From contig AP018280.1 of NCBI GenBank assembly GCA_004296455.1, forward strand, positions 6,932,794-6,996,793: a stretch of DNA of 64,000 nt, written 5' to 3'. Positions 35,709-45,169 of this stretch are shown one piece after another (within the stretch, counting starts at the first letter, position 1; each line of letters begins with the position of its first letter). The translations under genes were made by a program, and so were the position numbers. Source of the DNA: Calothrix sp. NIES-4101 (lineage in GTDB: Bacteria > Cyanobacteriota > Cyanobacteriia > Cyanobacteriales > Nostocaceae). The notes under the pieces were generated by a model. That model searched no databases, was not told the origin of the DNA, and was given only the letters and a program-made list of their open reading frames with translations.

Positions 35709-38033
35709 TTAATCGAATTTTTTCGGTTGGTTGGCGATAATTCCAACTAAATTTAACTTTTCCAAGATTTCTTTAGCTTCGACAACTTCTGTACGGGTAA
35801 CTTGCCCCATTCTTGCCACCAAAACGATCGCATCACATAATGTTGCCAAAATTCTCGCATCGACTGTTCCCAAAATTGGCGATGCATCAACTAAAACTAG
35901 GTCATAAATTTGCTCGAAGTATTCTAACAGTTCTCTCATTTGCCGGGAACTTAGTAATTGCACAGCATCTTCGGGGAAGGGGCCAGCTGTAAGAATATCG
36001 ATCGCCGGGTGAACTGGCTGGATATACTCTTTATATGGTGGGTTCGCTTCATCAACCAGGAGCAGAGATAAGCCCCAATCGTTGGAAAGGTCGAGTTGCT
36101 CATGCAGACTGGGGTTCCGCAGATTTGCGTCAATGATCAGGACTCGGTGGTGCATTCGTGCAGCACTGACTGCTAATCCCAATGCAACTGTTGATTTACC
36201 TTCTCCCACCTGTGCTGATGTCACCATCAGAGATTTGTAGGGTAAAGGTGAGTTGAGTATTTGGATGTTTTGATATGCCATGTCGATGGTTTCATGGGAT
36301 GGTAATGATGCCATCGTCACTGGCGAATCTATAACTAGGGTTCTAGTATTTTGAGTTCTGCTGTTGTTTGTATTTTTGAATACTGGGATTGTGCGTTTAG
36401 GTTTCTTGGGTGGGAGGAGTTTCGGCACTATACCCAGTAAGCGAAGATTGGTGATGCGTTGTAATTCGTAGGGTACGTAAAGTTTGTCATTGAGCAATTC
36501 TAAAATCAGGGCAATGACAATAGCTAAAATTGGCCCCAAAAGCAGACCGCCACCAAGTAAAATCATCCGACCGCTACCTATGTAGGTTCCTTTTTCAGGT
36601 GCTTCAATGATTTGCCAATCAAAGCCTCCTTGGGCAATTTTTAAACCTAAGGATTGTTGCGCTTGCATGAGTTGTTCGAGGGTTTTGCGACTGGTTTGAA
36701 CTTCGGGTAGCAAGCGATTGTATTCGGCTATCAAGCTGGGGTAGCGACTGAGTTCGGTTCGCAATCGCTTTTCTGACTCTGTAAGACTCTGTTGATTGGC
36801 AATTAATCCTAGTGCTGTTGTTTGTACCTGAATCATTTCTTCTACTAGTTTGAGGTCTACTCCGGCGAGTTGTCCTTTTCCTAATAGGGATTCGTTATTG
36901 TTGGCTGGGGGATTGAGTGGTTGATTGAGAGATTGATTGAGGATTTTCTCAATGGTGCTATCAATTGCGGAACTGCTGGGAGGAGATGTACTTTTTCCGA
37001 CTTGATCACTGAGCGATCGCCCGACTTCTTGCCGCAGTAATGATAGTTGACTTTGTCTCTGTTCGAGTAACTTCTGGACTGCTGGGGAGTTGTCTGTATA
37101 ACGAATTCTTTCTTGTGATATTGCTAACTCTGTTTTCTGAATTTCATTCAGTAGAGTTTGATAGCGAGTTGATTGACTTAAGCGGGATGAAACTAAGGCG
37201 CTGCGAGGAGATGCTGCTAATTTCTGCTGAATTGCTGTGTATCTGGCTTGGGAATCTTGCAGTTGTGCTTGTGTTGTTTGTAACTGCTTCTGAGTATCTG
37301 CCAGAGATGCTAATAGGATTTTGGATTGGGCTTCGGGATCGAGTATTTTGTTGCGATTGCGGAATAGTTCTAAATTTCGCTCGGCTTGGGTAACTTCACT
37401 TTTGACTTTGGGTAGGCGTTCGTTAACAAATGCCATTCCTCTAGATAAGCGCAATTTTTGCTGCTCAATGTTGTAGTCTTGATAAACCTGTTTAAGTGCT
37501 TCTAGAACTTGTTGGGTTTTGATGGGATTTTTGTCTTTATAGGTGATTTCAAATACCTGGCTGGGAATCCGATTGATACCACTTCCAGATTCCACACGGG
37601 CTACACTTAATGGTGGTTTTTTGCCTTTTTTATTTTTTTCGCCTTTGATATCCTCAACTTTTATCTGCGGATATTCAGAACGCAGTTTCGCTACAGCTTT
37701 TTCAATTAATTGATTACTCAACATTAACTGTAATTGTGCTGTGTAATCTACTACTTCTAAATTTGCATCTGTGAAGTCGCTATCTCCATCCCCTGGAGAA
37801 TTTCTTGACCTCGTGCTTTCATAAATATTGGAGCTAACGAGCATTTGCATGGAACTTTGGTAATTGGGCTTGGCAAGCAGTGCCAAAACTCCTGCTGCTG
37901 ACATTACCAAACAAGATATGCTAGCAATGAGAAAGCGACGGCGATGTAAAATTTTTAATAGTTGTCTTATATCAACTGCACTTGATGAAGATGTAGCGAC
38001 CAGTTGTTCTTGTTCTAGACCAGTATCAGCCAC
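35709..38033 (-). CDS. Polysaccharide co-polymerase with BY-kinase-like domain (Wzc/GumC family)
   Basis: A 774-residue inner-membrane protein. The Wzz part has a helix at ~35-55 and a second near ~490-512, with a long periplasmic coiled-coil between. The cytoplasmic ATPase part has Walker A GEGKST, Walker A' VLIIDANLRNP and Walker B LVLVDAS. It controls chain length and export of an exopolysaccharide. The C-terminus IIANQPKKFD lacks the tyrosine cluster of true BY-kinases. The start is GTG 38033 with AAGGGG upstream. It anchors the minus-strand arm of the glycan locus. Confidence 0.9.
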   Translation of the reverse strand: MADTGLEQEQLVATSSSSAVDIRQLLKILHRRRFLIASISCLVMSAAGVLALLAKPNYQSSMQMLVSSNIYESTRSRNSPGDGDSDFTDANLEVVDYTAQLQLMLSNQLIEKAVAKLRSEYPQIKVEDIKGEKNKKGKKPPLSVARVESGSGINRIPSQVFEITYKDKNPIKTQQVLEALKQVYQDYNIEQQKLRLSRGMAFVNERLPKVKSEVTQAERNLELFRNRNKILDPEAQSKILLASLADTQKQLQTTQAQLQDSQARYTAIQQKLAASPRSALVSSRLSQSTRYQTLLNEIQKTELAISQERIRYTDNSPAVQKLLEQRQSQLSLLRQEVGRSLSDQVGKSTSPPSSSAIDSTIEKILNQSLNQPLNPPANNNESLLGKGQLAGVDLKLVEEMIQVQTTALGLIANQQSLTESEKRLRTELSRYPSLIAEYNRLLPEVQTSRKTLEQLMQAQQSLGLKIAQGGFDWQIIEAPEKGTYIGSGRMILLGGGLLLGPILAIVIALILELLNDKLYVPYELQRITNLRLLGIVPKLLPPKKPKRTIPVFKNTNNSRTQNTRTLVIDSPVTMASLPSHETIDMAYQNIQILNSPLPYKSLMVTSAQVGEGKSTVALGLAVSAARMHHRVLIIDANLRNPSLHEQLDLSNDWGLSLLLVDEANPPYKEYIQPVHPAIDILTAGPFPEDAVQLLSSRQMRELLEYFEQIYDLVLVDASPILGTVDARILATLCDAIVLVARMGQVTRTEVVEAKEILEKLNLVGIIANQPKKFD

Positions 38034-38296
38034 TATCCAACCCCTTTTATGGAAATTATTTTGTAATAATGCTTTGAGTTATGGAAATGATTCTATCAAT
38101 TTTGATGTGGAAGATGTGATAATTATCAGTCTATGAAAGGTGGAATTTACTTAGACTAGAATTATGCCATTTTTTCTGCGATCGCTGATCAATTCTTAAG
38201 CATATTTTTCTTTATATTCGATCATCACTTGTTAAGAAATCATCCAATTATAGAACTGATTACATTATTGTCATCTGCCAAAAGGTATAATATTTT

Positions 38297-39220
38297 TTAT
38301 ACATTCCAGATTTGTCTTAACTTCATTTTGATTCGCCAATTAAGGCTGGGATCAAACTGGGTAGACTGGGTAAATTTGTCGGCTTGGGTATCACGAATAA
38401 TAAATGGTGGATGTTTGAGGGGAAAACTAATTGCATTAGTAGGGTGATTATCAAATAAACTATTTACAGCTTTACTATTTAGGGCATTAGGACTAAATCC
38501 AATGTTAGTAACTAAGTTGGTATTGGGAATAATACTTAAACTATTTTGTAGCCAAGATGTGAAAGTCCAAGCATAATCCCAGGTATCAAGATTACCTTGA
38601 TAGCACTTTTGAAAAATTCGCGACCAATATTTTACTGCTCGATGATCATCTAGTAAATCTTGTAACCATTTACCATCACGAATTATTTCCCAATGCTGCA
38701 TTGCTAAATCATATTTTTGCCATGCTCTGCGCCAAGTTGCCCAGCCCCAAATCAAGGGATAACGTGAAAAGTAGTAGCTATATTCATGACGTTGAGAATG
38801 AGATTTTTTTGATTGAGCAAATTGAAAGTTATTACCAGAAATTGTCATAATTCTGGCATCATTATCAAAGTATTCAAGCAATTCTTCACAAAATGGGAAA
38901 AAGTGGGGATGAGGTAAACAATCGTCTTCTAAAATGATTGCTGTTTCAACCTGTGCAAATACCCAATCTAAACCACTCGATACTCGTTTTTTAGTGCCTA
39001 AATTTGTTTCTGAATAGTTACAAAGTATTTCACAATCCCAATCTGCTTGTTCAATAATTTTGCGAGTTGCTGCACATTTCTCCACATCATCGGGGCAATG
39101 CTGGCGAATACCATCAGCAATCACAAACAGTTTGGCTGGTTTTGCCTCACGGATGGCATTAAATACTCTTTGGGTAGTATGTGGGCGATTGAAAATTATT
39201 AAGGCGATCGCATTTTTCAT
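38297..39220 (-). CDS. Glycosyltransferase, GT2/GNT-I-like
   Basis: A 307-residue GT-A-fold enzyme. MKNAIALIIFNRPHTTQRVF begins the nucleotide-sugar fold, IILEDDCLPHP holds the EDD metal site, and a WGWATWRRAW motif follows. Similar proteins are often annotated as hemolysin-like HlpA or glycosyltransferases. No membrane segment. ATG 39220 is preferred over TTG 39244. It lies between the co-polymerase and the ABC exporter on the same strand and presumably adds a sugar to the same glycan. Confidence 0.8.
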   Translation of the reverse strand: MKNAIALIIFNRPHTTQRVFNAIREAKPAKLFVIADGIRQHCPDDVEKCAATRKIIEQADWDCEILCNYSETNLGTKKRVSSGLDWVFAQVETAIILEDDCLPHPHFFPFCEELLEYFDNDARIMTISGNNFQFAQSKKSHSQRHEYSYYFSRYPLIWGWATWRRAWQKYDLAMQHWEIIRDGKWLQDLLDDHRAVKYWSRIFQKCYQGNLDTWDYAWTFTSWLQNSLSIIPNTNLVTNIGFSPNALNSKAVNSLFDNHPTNAISFPLKHPPFIIRDTQADKFTQSTQFDPSLNWRIKMKLRQIWNV

Positions 39221-39256
39221 ACTATCAGGAATAGAAAAGGACAATCGGCAAATTAA

Positions 39257-39302
39257 TAACTATTAACTATTAACTATTAACTATTAACTATTAACTATTA
39301 AC
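39257..39302. repeat. Heptamer tandem repeat (TAACTAT)n
   Basis: Six perfect TAACTAT units (39257-39298) and a partial seventh. It is an STRR of the kind common in heterocystous cyanobacteria. The last codons and stop of the adjacent minus-strand ABC gene (stop 39291-39293) lie inside it. Confidence 0.9.
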
Positions 39303-41141
39303 TCCAATCTCATGCTGCATTTGATGATATTTCCAGAGTTTGCCACGCTGGTGCAACAATTCTTGATAGCTGCCTTGTTCGACTATTTTCCCGGATTCGA
39401 GTACAATTACCTTATCTGCTTTGTAAATTGTCGATAGTCGATGAGCAATCGCAATTACAGTTCTGCCACTAACTAATCTTTCCAACGATTCCTGCACCAA
39501 ACGTTCGGATATTGAATCTAAAGCACTTGTGGCTTCATCTAAAATCAAAATATCTGGGTTGCGAAGTAATGCCCTGGCAATGGCAATTCTCTGTTTTTGC
39601 CCTCCCGATAATCTTACACCGCGATCGCCTAATTTTGTCTCAAATCCTTCCGGCATCTCTAACACAAATTCCAAGGCATTAGCTTGTTGTGCCACTTCTG
39701 CAATTGCAGCATTGCTAATTCCTTCGAGTCCATAAGCAATATTTTCCCGAACCGATGTATTAAAAATAAATGTATCCTGGCTAACAACTGCGATTTTTTG
39801 CCGCCAAGTACAGAGTTTATATTGATTTAAATTCACACCATCAACAAAAATGTTACCAAGTGTTGGCTCGTAAAATCGAATCAGCAAATCTGCTAAAGTT
39901 GTCTTTCCTGAACCCGAAGCCCCGACAATGGCAATACTTTGACCTCGTTCAATAGTTAGGTTAATCTTTTCCAAGATGGTATTGTTGTTGTCATAAGCAA
40001 AATCAATGTTGTCAAAACAGATTTCCTGTTGCAATCTGGTAAATTCAACTTCACCGTCCCTAATATAGGATTTGTTATCGGTACGTAACAGTTCGTGAAC
40101 TACTCGTAAAGAACCCGCAAGACTGGCAATAGTGCCCCAAGAACTATTCATATGAGCAAGAATTGGTAGTAAGCGAAATAGGGCAAATAAAAATGCCAGC
40201 AGCGAGATAACATGTAAGCTACCGTTACTCACAAGTGTAGAAACGCCAAAAATTATAATCCCTATCAATATTGTTGTTGCTGCCGCTTCTGCCAGAGGAA
40301 GTACACTACTACCAATGCGGTTACTTTGCATGTATGCTTTGGCAAACATTTTTGAGGCTTTGTCGAAGCGCTTGCCTTCAAATTCTTGACTCCAGGAAGC
40401 CTGTATAGTCTTCACACCATTAATATACTCTGTTGCAATTGCCGCCATATTAGCTGCTGTGCTTGTCATCTCAAAACTAGCTTCGCGTACCCATCGAATG
40501 AGGTTGGAGACAACCGCAGCAAGTAAACTAAATGCGAGTACAGTTGCGAAAGTCAGTTGCCAGGAAATCAACAGCATTACCAATCCATAAGCGATGATTA
40601 CACAGCTTTTAGTTACAAAGTTAATAATTTCATTAAAAGCTTGGTTAATATTACCTACTTCCAAGGAAAAGGTGTTGATTAATTCTGCACTGCGATTTTG
40701 GCTGTAGTAACTGAGATTAAAGCGTTGAAATTGTTCAAAAATTCGCCTTCTCAAGGCATCAACTAATTTGATTTCACAAGTTTTTGCCAGATATTTTCCC
40801 AAGTAGGCAAAAATTGCTCTCATCCAGACAGTGAATAAAATTAAACCCGAAATTTTGTAGATACGAACTGTTGCACTGGCTTGTACACCTAAAAACCAAA
40901 TATCAAACCACTCTAATCCTGTATGTATAGGTGGTTGATTAGGATTTGTTAAACCTTGTAATAGCGACGCAATTAAACCGATACCTGTTGCTTCCAAAAC
41001 TGCTGCAATTAGCGTAAATAAGATTGCTTGGATAACTTTTGTGCGGAAAGGTTGAAACTCATGCAAAATCAGATAGTTATCTTGCCAAAACTTGCTAGTT
41101 GCTAACAGCTTACGGATTGCTTGAGGGAGGTTAATAACCAT
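39291..41141 (-). CDS. ABC exporter with fused membrane and ATPase domains, HepA-like
   Basis: A 616-residue half-transporter. Six transmembrane helices fill ~35-330. The ATPase domain has Walker A GASGSGKTT, signature LSGGQKQRIAIARALL, Walker B ILILDEATSALD and the H-loop AIAHRLS. It belongs to the MsbA/lipid-linked glycan exporter class. Its N-terminus and length resemble HepA of the heterocyst polysaccharide layer (from memory, not an alignment). The C-terminal residues are encoded within a heptamer repeat. It likely exports a lipid-linked sugar unit made by the neighbouring transferases. Confidence 0.88.
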   Translation of the reverse strand: MVINLPQAIRKLLATSKFWQDNYLILHEFQPFRTKVIQAILFTLIAAVLEATGIGLIASLLQGLTNPNQPPIHTGLEWFDIWFLGVQASATVRIYKISGLILFTVWMRAIFAYLGKYLAKTCEIKLVDALRRRIFEQFQRFNLSYYSQNRSAELINTFSLEVGNINQAFNEIINFVTKSCVIIAYGLVMLLISWQLTFATVLAFSLLAAVVSNLIRWVREASFEMTSTAANMAAIATEYINGVKTIQASWSQEFEGKRFDKASKMFAKAYMQSNRIGSSVLPLAEAAATTILIGIIIFGVSTLVSNGSLHVISLLAFLFALFRLLPILAHMNSSWGTIASLAGSLRVVHELLRTDNKSYIRDGEVEFTRLQQEICFDNIDFAYDNNNTILEKINLTIERGQSIAIVGASGSGKTTLADLLIRFYEPTLGNIFVDGVNLNQYKLCTWRQKIAVVSQDTFIFNTSVRENIAYGLEGISNAAIAEVAQQANALEFVLEMPEGFETKLGDRGVRLSGGQKQRIAIARALLRNPDILILDEATSALDSISERLVQESLERLVSGRTVIAIAHRLSTIYKADKVIVLESGKIVEQGSYQELLHQRGKLWKYHQMQHEIGVNS

Positions 41142-41378
41142 TTTGGTTTAAAAATTCAGAATACATAATTCAGGAATAAAAATATAAAATTTTATTGTGA
41201 TATTTGCATATTAAATTCGAGAGCAGAGGATGTAGTCTAAATCGAATTTGCCTGATTGATGATAATTGAAATTCTCAAATTATAATCAGTTATTTGATCA
41301 TAGCGATATGGTTCACATTAGTTTTGTTGAGACTATACTAGTACGGAAATATAGTCTAGCGACAAACTCAAATGGGAA

Positions 41379-42263
41379 TTAACTCCTTAGCCCTAGCTCA
41401 TGACTTCTCCAAACTGGAGTCACTTTAATTAACCAGGAAATCACCTGCCATTGTATCTGATAAGGTCTATATTTTGCAAAAAATTTCAATGCAGAAATTA
41501 TATGTATAAAAGTCAGATAATTAAATTTAGAACTAGTACTCGCTTGCCTATACAAATGTAAGGCTGAGGCTTGTGGTTGATAAAGTACTCGATAACCATT
41601 TTGCCAAGCATCTACACACAAACTTACATCCTCAAAATAGAGGAAAAATCTTTCATCAAATAATCCATATTTGGCAATATAATCTCCCGAAATCATCATA
41701 AAAGCTCCAATTCCCCAATTAATCTCTACAGCTTTTTCGGGTTGAGGCATTTCTGCATAATAATAATCAAAAGTGTATATCAACCGGAGAAATTTTTCAC
41801 CGACAAAATGTTTGAGAAATAAATAAGTAAATGTCGGAAATCTCCGAATAGATTTTTGTGGTGTTCGATCAAGATGTAATAACTTTGGGCAAACAATTGC
41901 AATATCTGGAGCAGAGTATAACGTATTTTGCAGATATTTAATCGTTTCTGGCTTAAATATCACATCGGGATTTACTAATACATATTCACGGCTTGGTGAT
42001 GCTGCGACAGCTTGATTATTGCCTCTGGCAAAACCTAAATTTCGTATTCCTTGAATACCGATAAATGTATCTGGATACTTCTGAGCAAACTCATTAATAA
42101 TTTTGGGTGAGTCATCTGAGGAAGCATTATCATACACCACTACTCTAGCCTGGGATGAGTTGTATGTTTCCACTGCCATTAAACAGGACTCAATCGAACC
42201 CCGCAATGTTTTAGCTGAGTTATGAGAAACAATGATAAAACTAATATCGCACTTAACTGTCAT
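41379..42263 (-). CDS. Glycosyltransferase family 2 (rhamnosyltransferase-like)
   Basis: A 294-residue GT2 enzyme. ISFIIVSHNSAKTLRGSIES opens the fold, VVYDNASSDDS and VLVNPDVIF follow, and FFLYFEDVSLCVDAWQNGYR carries the ED acid region typical of rhamnosyl-like enzymes. ATG 42263 with AAGGGTG seven bases upstream is preferred to GTG 42272. It is the first gene of the minus-strand arm, separated from the plus-strand arm by a 1-kb gap. Confidence 0.88.
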   Translation of the reverse strand: MTVKCDISFIIVSHNSAKTLRGSIESCLMAVETYNSSQARVVVYDNASSDDSPKIINEFAQKYPDTFIGIQGIRNLGFARGNNQAVAASPSREYVLVNPDVIFKPETIKYLQNTLYSAPDIAIVCPKLLHLDRTPQKSIRRFPTFTYLFLKHFVGEKFLRLIYTFDYYYAEMPQPEKAVEINWGIGAFMMISGDYIAKYGLFDERFFLYFEDVSLCVDAWQNGYRVLYQPQASALHLYRQASTSSKFNYLTFIHIISALKFFAKYRPYQIQWQVISWLIKVTPVWRSHELGLRS

Positions 42264-43301
42264 GATAAACACCCTTATCCATGTAAATGCTTTGATAGCA
42301 ACAAGGATACCTACATACTTATTGAAGTTAACTTCTGTTAATATTTTTGCGATCGCTCTTGCAAATTTGAACTCTATCTAGAGCTAGATATCTGAATGTG
42401 TCCAAAGCTTGATTTAGACACAAAATCTGACTCATCGCAATCACATATTACTTGTTATCATTTTTACAACTCATCTAGTTTATGATGTTGACTGAATTGG
42501 AGCATAAAATTCACAATTAGGCATCTCCAAATTCTTAATATTTGAGGATTTTTACGAGAACATCTCCCTAGGAAGTTCTCTCTGCGCTGATGCAGGGAAC
42601 AAATTCATATTTGTATGCAGTAACACCAGAAAATCAAGGATTTGATTCGCTATAGCCATAAATAAAAGTTTATAAATGTTACTGTCACCATAGGTCATCA
42701 TACTAGGATAGTAAGTATGTTTTGTCAATGTTTAATCCTTATTTAGAGAGGTTTTTGCTCCTCAATTATTACTAATCTGAGACTATTTTTATACAGCGAC
42801 TTGATTTGATAAATTGCTCATTAATTAGCTTCTATTCTTTAAATTACGTTGAATTCTCTTACTATCTCCTACGAGATTTTATATTAAAAAGTATTTTAAT
42901 TTACTTAGCAAATATTATATGGCAGTGAAATTATTGATTTTTAGACAAAAAATTATTAAAGATTTTGTAAAGATATTTGGATGATTACGGATATAAACAC
43001 AATCGACATGTAAAATTAGGCTTGTTAAATTCTGTAACTGATTTTACCTATCTGGAGACAAATTCTGGATATTACCCGCAAGCGCCTTCACTTGGGGAAG
43101 TAAGTAATGTTGATAGATGTTAACTGATGAATGTTGACATCAGATTAAGTGAAAGCATTTCCGATTCTCAAATTATTTATTGTTCCTTGACTCAATCCCT
43201 GGCTGCCTTCACATTAATGATTGAGTTTCAGTTATTTAAAGTTAAGAGTCTGAGAAAGACAATTTAAGTCAGTAACTCTCAAGTTCCAGCAAGTAATATT
43301 A
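42264..43301. other. Divergent control region of the polysaccharide locus
   Basis: About 1 kb without a supported gene, between the two arms of the locus. A perfect small palindrome TATCTAG-AG-CTAGATA lies at 42375-42390. I looked for NtcA-type GTA-N8-TAC sites and found none convincing. It likely holds both arms' promoters. Confidence 0.5.
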
Positions 43302-44132
43302 GTGGCTAAGTTTCAATATTCTCAATTGATTTATGATGCCTGTAACTCTGGCTGTGACTTACCTCAGGAGGATAATTTGGCTGTGAAAGCAAATACTGAA
43401 AAGAAGAGTTGGGATTACCACATTACTAATCCTCATATCTGTAAGCAAGATGAAACTTTATCAGAGTTAAATTCTAATTTTGGTTATCAAGTCAAACAGA
43501 AAAATCGTTTTTTGCTCGTGAGACGGATAAAAAGTGCAGACAAAGCCCATTTACTAGCTGAACGAAATGAGCAATTTTTGGCTGGATGGTTGCAATTTTG
43601 TTCTGCGGCTGTGGTAATTATTGATCCAGGATTGAATAAGTATCATATTCAGACATGGGCAGACATCTGTCAAAGGTATGGGAAAGCGGTTTTTTTACAG
43701 ATACCGCGATACAGTCAGCCAGTAAATAACTCAATAGCCTGGTTACTGAAGCGGGTGTTTGATTGGATTATTGCAGTGATTTTGTTACTCGTAATCAGTC
43801 CTATCTTGTTAGGATTATTATTATTGAAGCCTTTGAGTTTTTCCGAAGAATTTACATTGACGAATAAGTGGTGTGTTGGTGAGCGTGGTAGACTTTTTCG
43901 CTTGCATGAATTTCGTCATCTAAAATCGAATCAGCTTGCTTTCAATAGTTATTTGAATAAATGCTTACAGAATCAGACTTTGAGTAAATTGCCAAAATTA
44001 TTGAACGTACTGAAAGGACAAATGAGTTTAGTGGGAAGAGAACCTGTATCATTAGCGGAAGCATTAGAAATCGAATCAATTCAGCAAAGTTATTTGAATT
44101 GTATACCTGGGATTCTGAGTTGGTGGAAATAG
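43302..44132 (+). CDS. HepC-like sugar transferase, truncated and without catalytic dyad
   Basis: A 276-residue protein. An N-terminal ~145-residue part of the type seen in HepC precedes one membrane helix (~153-176) and a bacterial sugar-transferase domain (WCVGERGRLFRLHEF, LLNVLKGQMSLVGREP). Normal members transfer a sugar phosphate to undecaprenyl phosphate using an Asp-Glu dyad in SLDELPQL. Here the matching residues are Ser228-Lys229 (TLSKLPKL). The chain also stops at PGILSWWK, where others continue ~40-60 residues. The start is GTG 43302. It may be inactive, regulatory or decaying. Confidence 0.75.
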   Translation: MAKFQYSQLIYDACNSGCDLPQEDNLAVKANTEKKSWDYHITNPHICKQDETLSELNSNFGYQVKQKNRFLLVRRIKSADKAHLLAERNEQFLAGWLQFCSAAVVIIDPGLNKYHIQTWADICQRYGKAVFLQIPRYSQPVNNSIAWLLKRVFDWIIAVILLLVISPILLGLLLLKPLSFSEEFTLTNKWCVGERGRLFRLHEFRHLKSNQLAFNSYLNKCLQNQTLSKLPKLLNVLKGQMSLVGREPVSLAEALEIESIQQSYLNCIPGILSWWK

Positions 44133-44224
44133 GAGTTAGAAATTACAGCTTCAGAGTTAAAATTTTCAGTGAGATGAAGGAAGCGTTTCCAGACAAATAG
44201 TTCAAGTTGAGATATCAAAAGTGA

Positions 44225-45169
44225 ATGAAAACTATGTCAGGGTATTTCCTCAAAAATCAGGCAACCGCAATTAAAGCATACTACGATGAATATGGTTATG
44301 TTATCATTCAAGACGCTATACCTATCGAGAAGATCGCCGCCTTTCATAATGCATATGAAATCTTAAAAAAGTCTCAAAATTATTACTTTTTATCGCAAGA
44401 TACTAACCAAATCGAAAAATTAGAAATAAATTCTCAAGGTTTTATTGAACACTCAATTTTGAACCCGATTGATTTAGTGTTTCAAAATACTTTTAACCAA
44501 GCAGCATTAGATATTATCACATTGTCGCAGGTTTCTCAGTTATTAACAACTTTGAGCGATCGCCAACAGCATATCATATGGCAAACGATGTTTTTTGATA
44601 AATCTACGGGTACAGTTGCCCATCAAGACCATTATTACTTAGATAGTGACCCACCGGGAAATTTAATTGCTTGTTGGTTTGCACTTGAAGATATTCATGC
44701 TGATGCCGGGGCTTTTTTTGTCATACCCAAAAGTCATAAAGGAAAATTAATCACTCAAAATGCAAATAATAATAATTTTAGCAATCATGAAGAGTATGTT
44801 AGTAAAATTCAAACATTAATTAAACAGGAAAATTATCAGCCTCAACCAATGTTATTAAAAAAGGGTTCAATTTTATGTTGGCATCCATATCTTATTCATG
44901 GTGCATTTCCCAACCAAAACCCAGAATATTCCCGTAAATCACTGACTGCACACTTTTTACCAGAGGGGTATGGAAGATTAGGTAAAAATTTACCAACACA
45001 AATTTCTTCTGATAATCCCGACATTTTAGTCTGGAAAAAGACGATAATTGAACATATCAAAGCCAGCGTTCGTCATTTCCGTTTTCAGGTGATATACCAC
45101 CTCAGAAATAAACAAAAACGCGCCAAAATGGAAATGCGTTCCTCTAAATATGAGGAGGTAGCAAATTGA
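44225..45169 (+). CDS. Phytanoyl-CoA dioxygenase (PhyH) family oxygenase
   Basis: A 314-residue Fe(II)/2-oxoglutarate enzyme. The metal triad is His133 and Asp135 (AHQDHYY) with distal His225 (YLIHGAF); Arg237 fits as 2-oxoglutarate ligand. Such enzymes hydroxylate lipids, sugars or amino acids. In glycan loci they may modify the lipid carrier or a sugar (inference). Its stop shares TTGA with the next gene, so translation is coupled to the methyltransferase. Confidence 0.9.
   Translation: MKTMSGYFLKNQATAIKAYYDEYGYVIIQDAIPIEKIAAFHNAYEILKKSQNYYFLSQDTNQIEKLEINSQGFIEHSILNPIDLVFQNTFNQAALDIITLSQVSQLLTTLSDRQQHIIWQTMFFDKSTGTVAHQDHYYLDSDPPGNLIACWFALEDIHADAGAFFVIPKSHKGKLITQNANNNNFSNHEEYVSKIQTLIKQENYQPQPMLLKKGSILCWHPYLIHGAFPNQNPEYSRKSLTAHFLPEGYGRLGKNLPTQISSDNPDILVWKKTIIEHIKASVRHFRFQVIYHLRNKQKRAKMEMRSSKYEEVAN

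Noticed and set aside
42264-43301. NtcA binding site (GTA-N8-TAC) in the control region of the glycan locus
   Set aside because: No convincing match was found by eye, so nitrogen control is not claimed from sequence.
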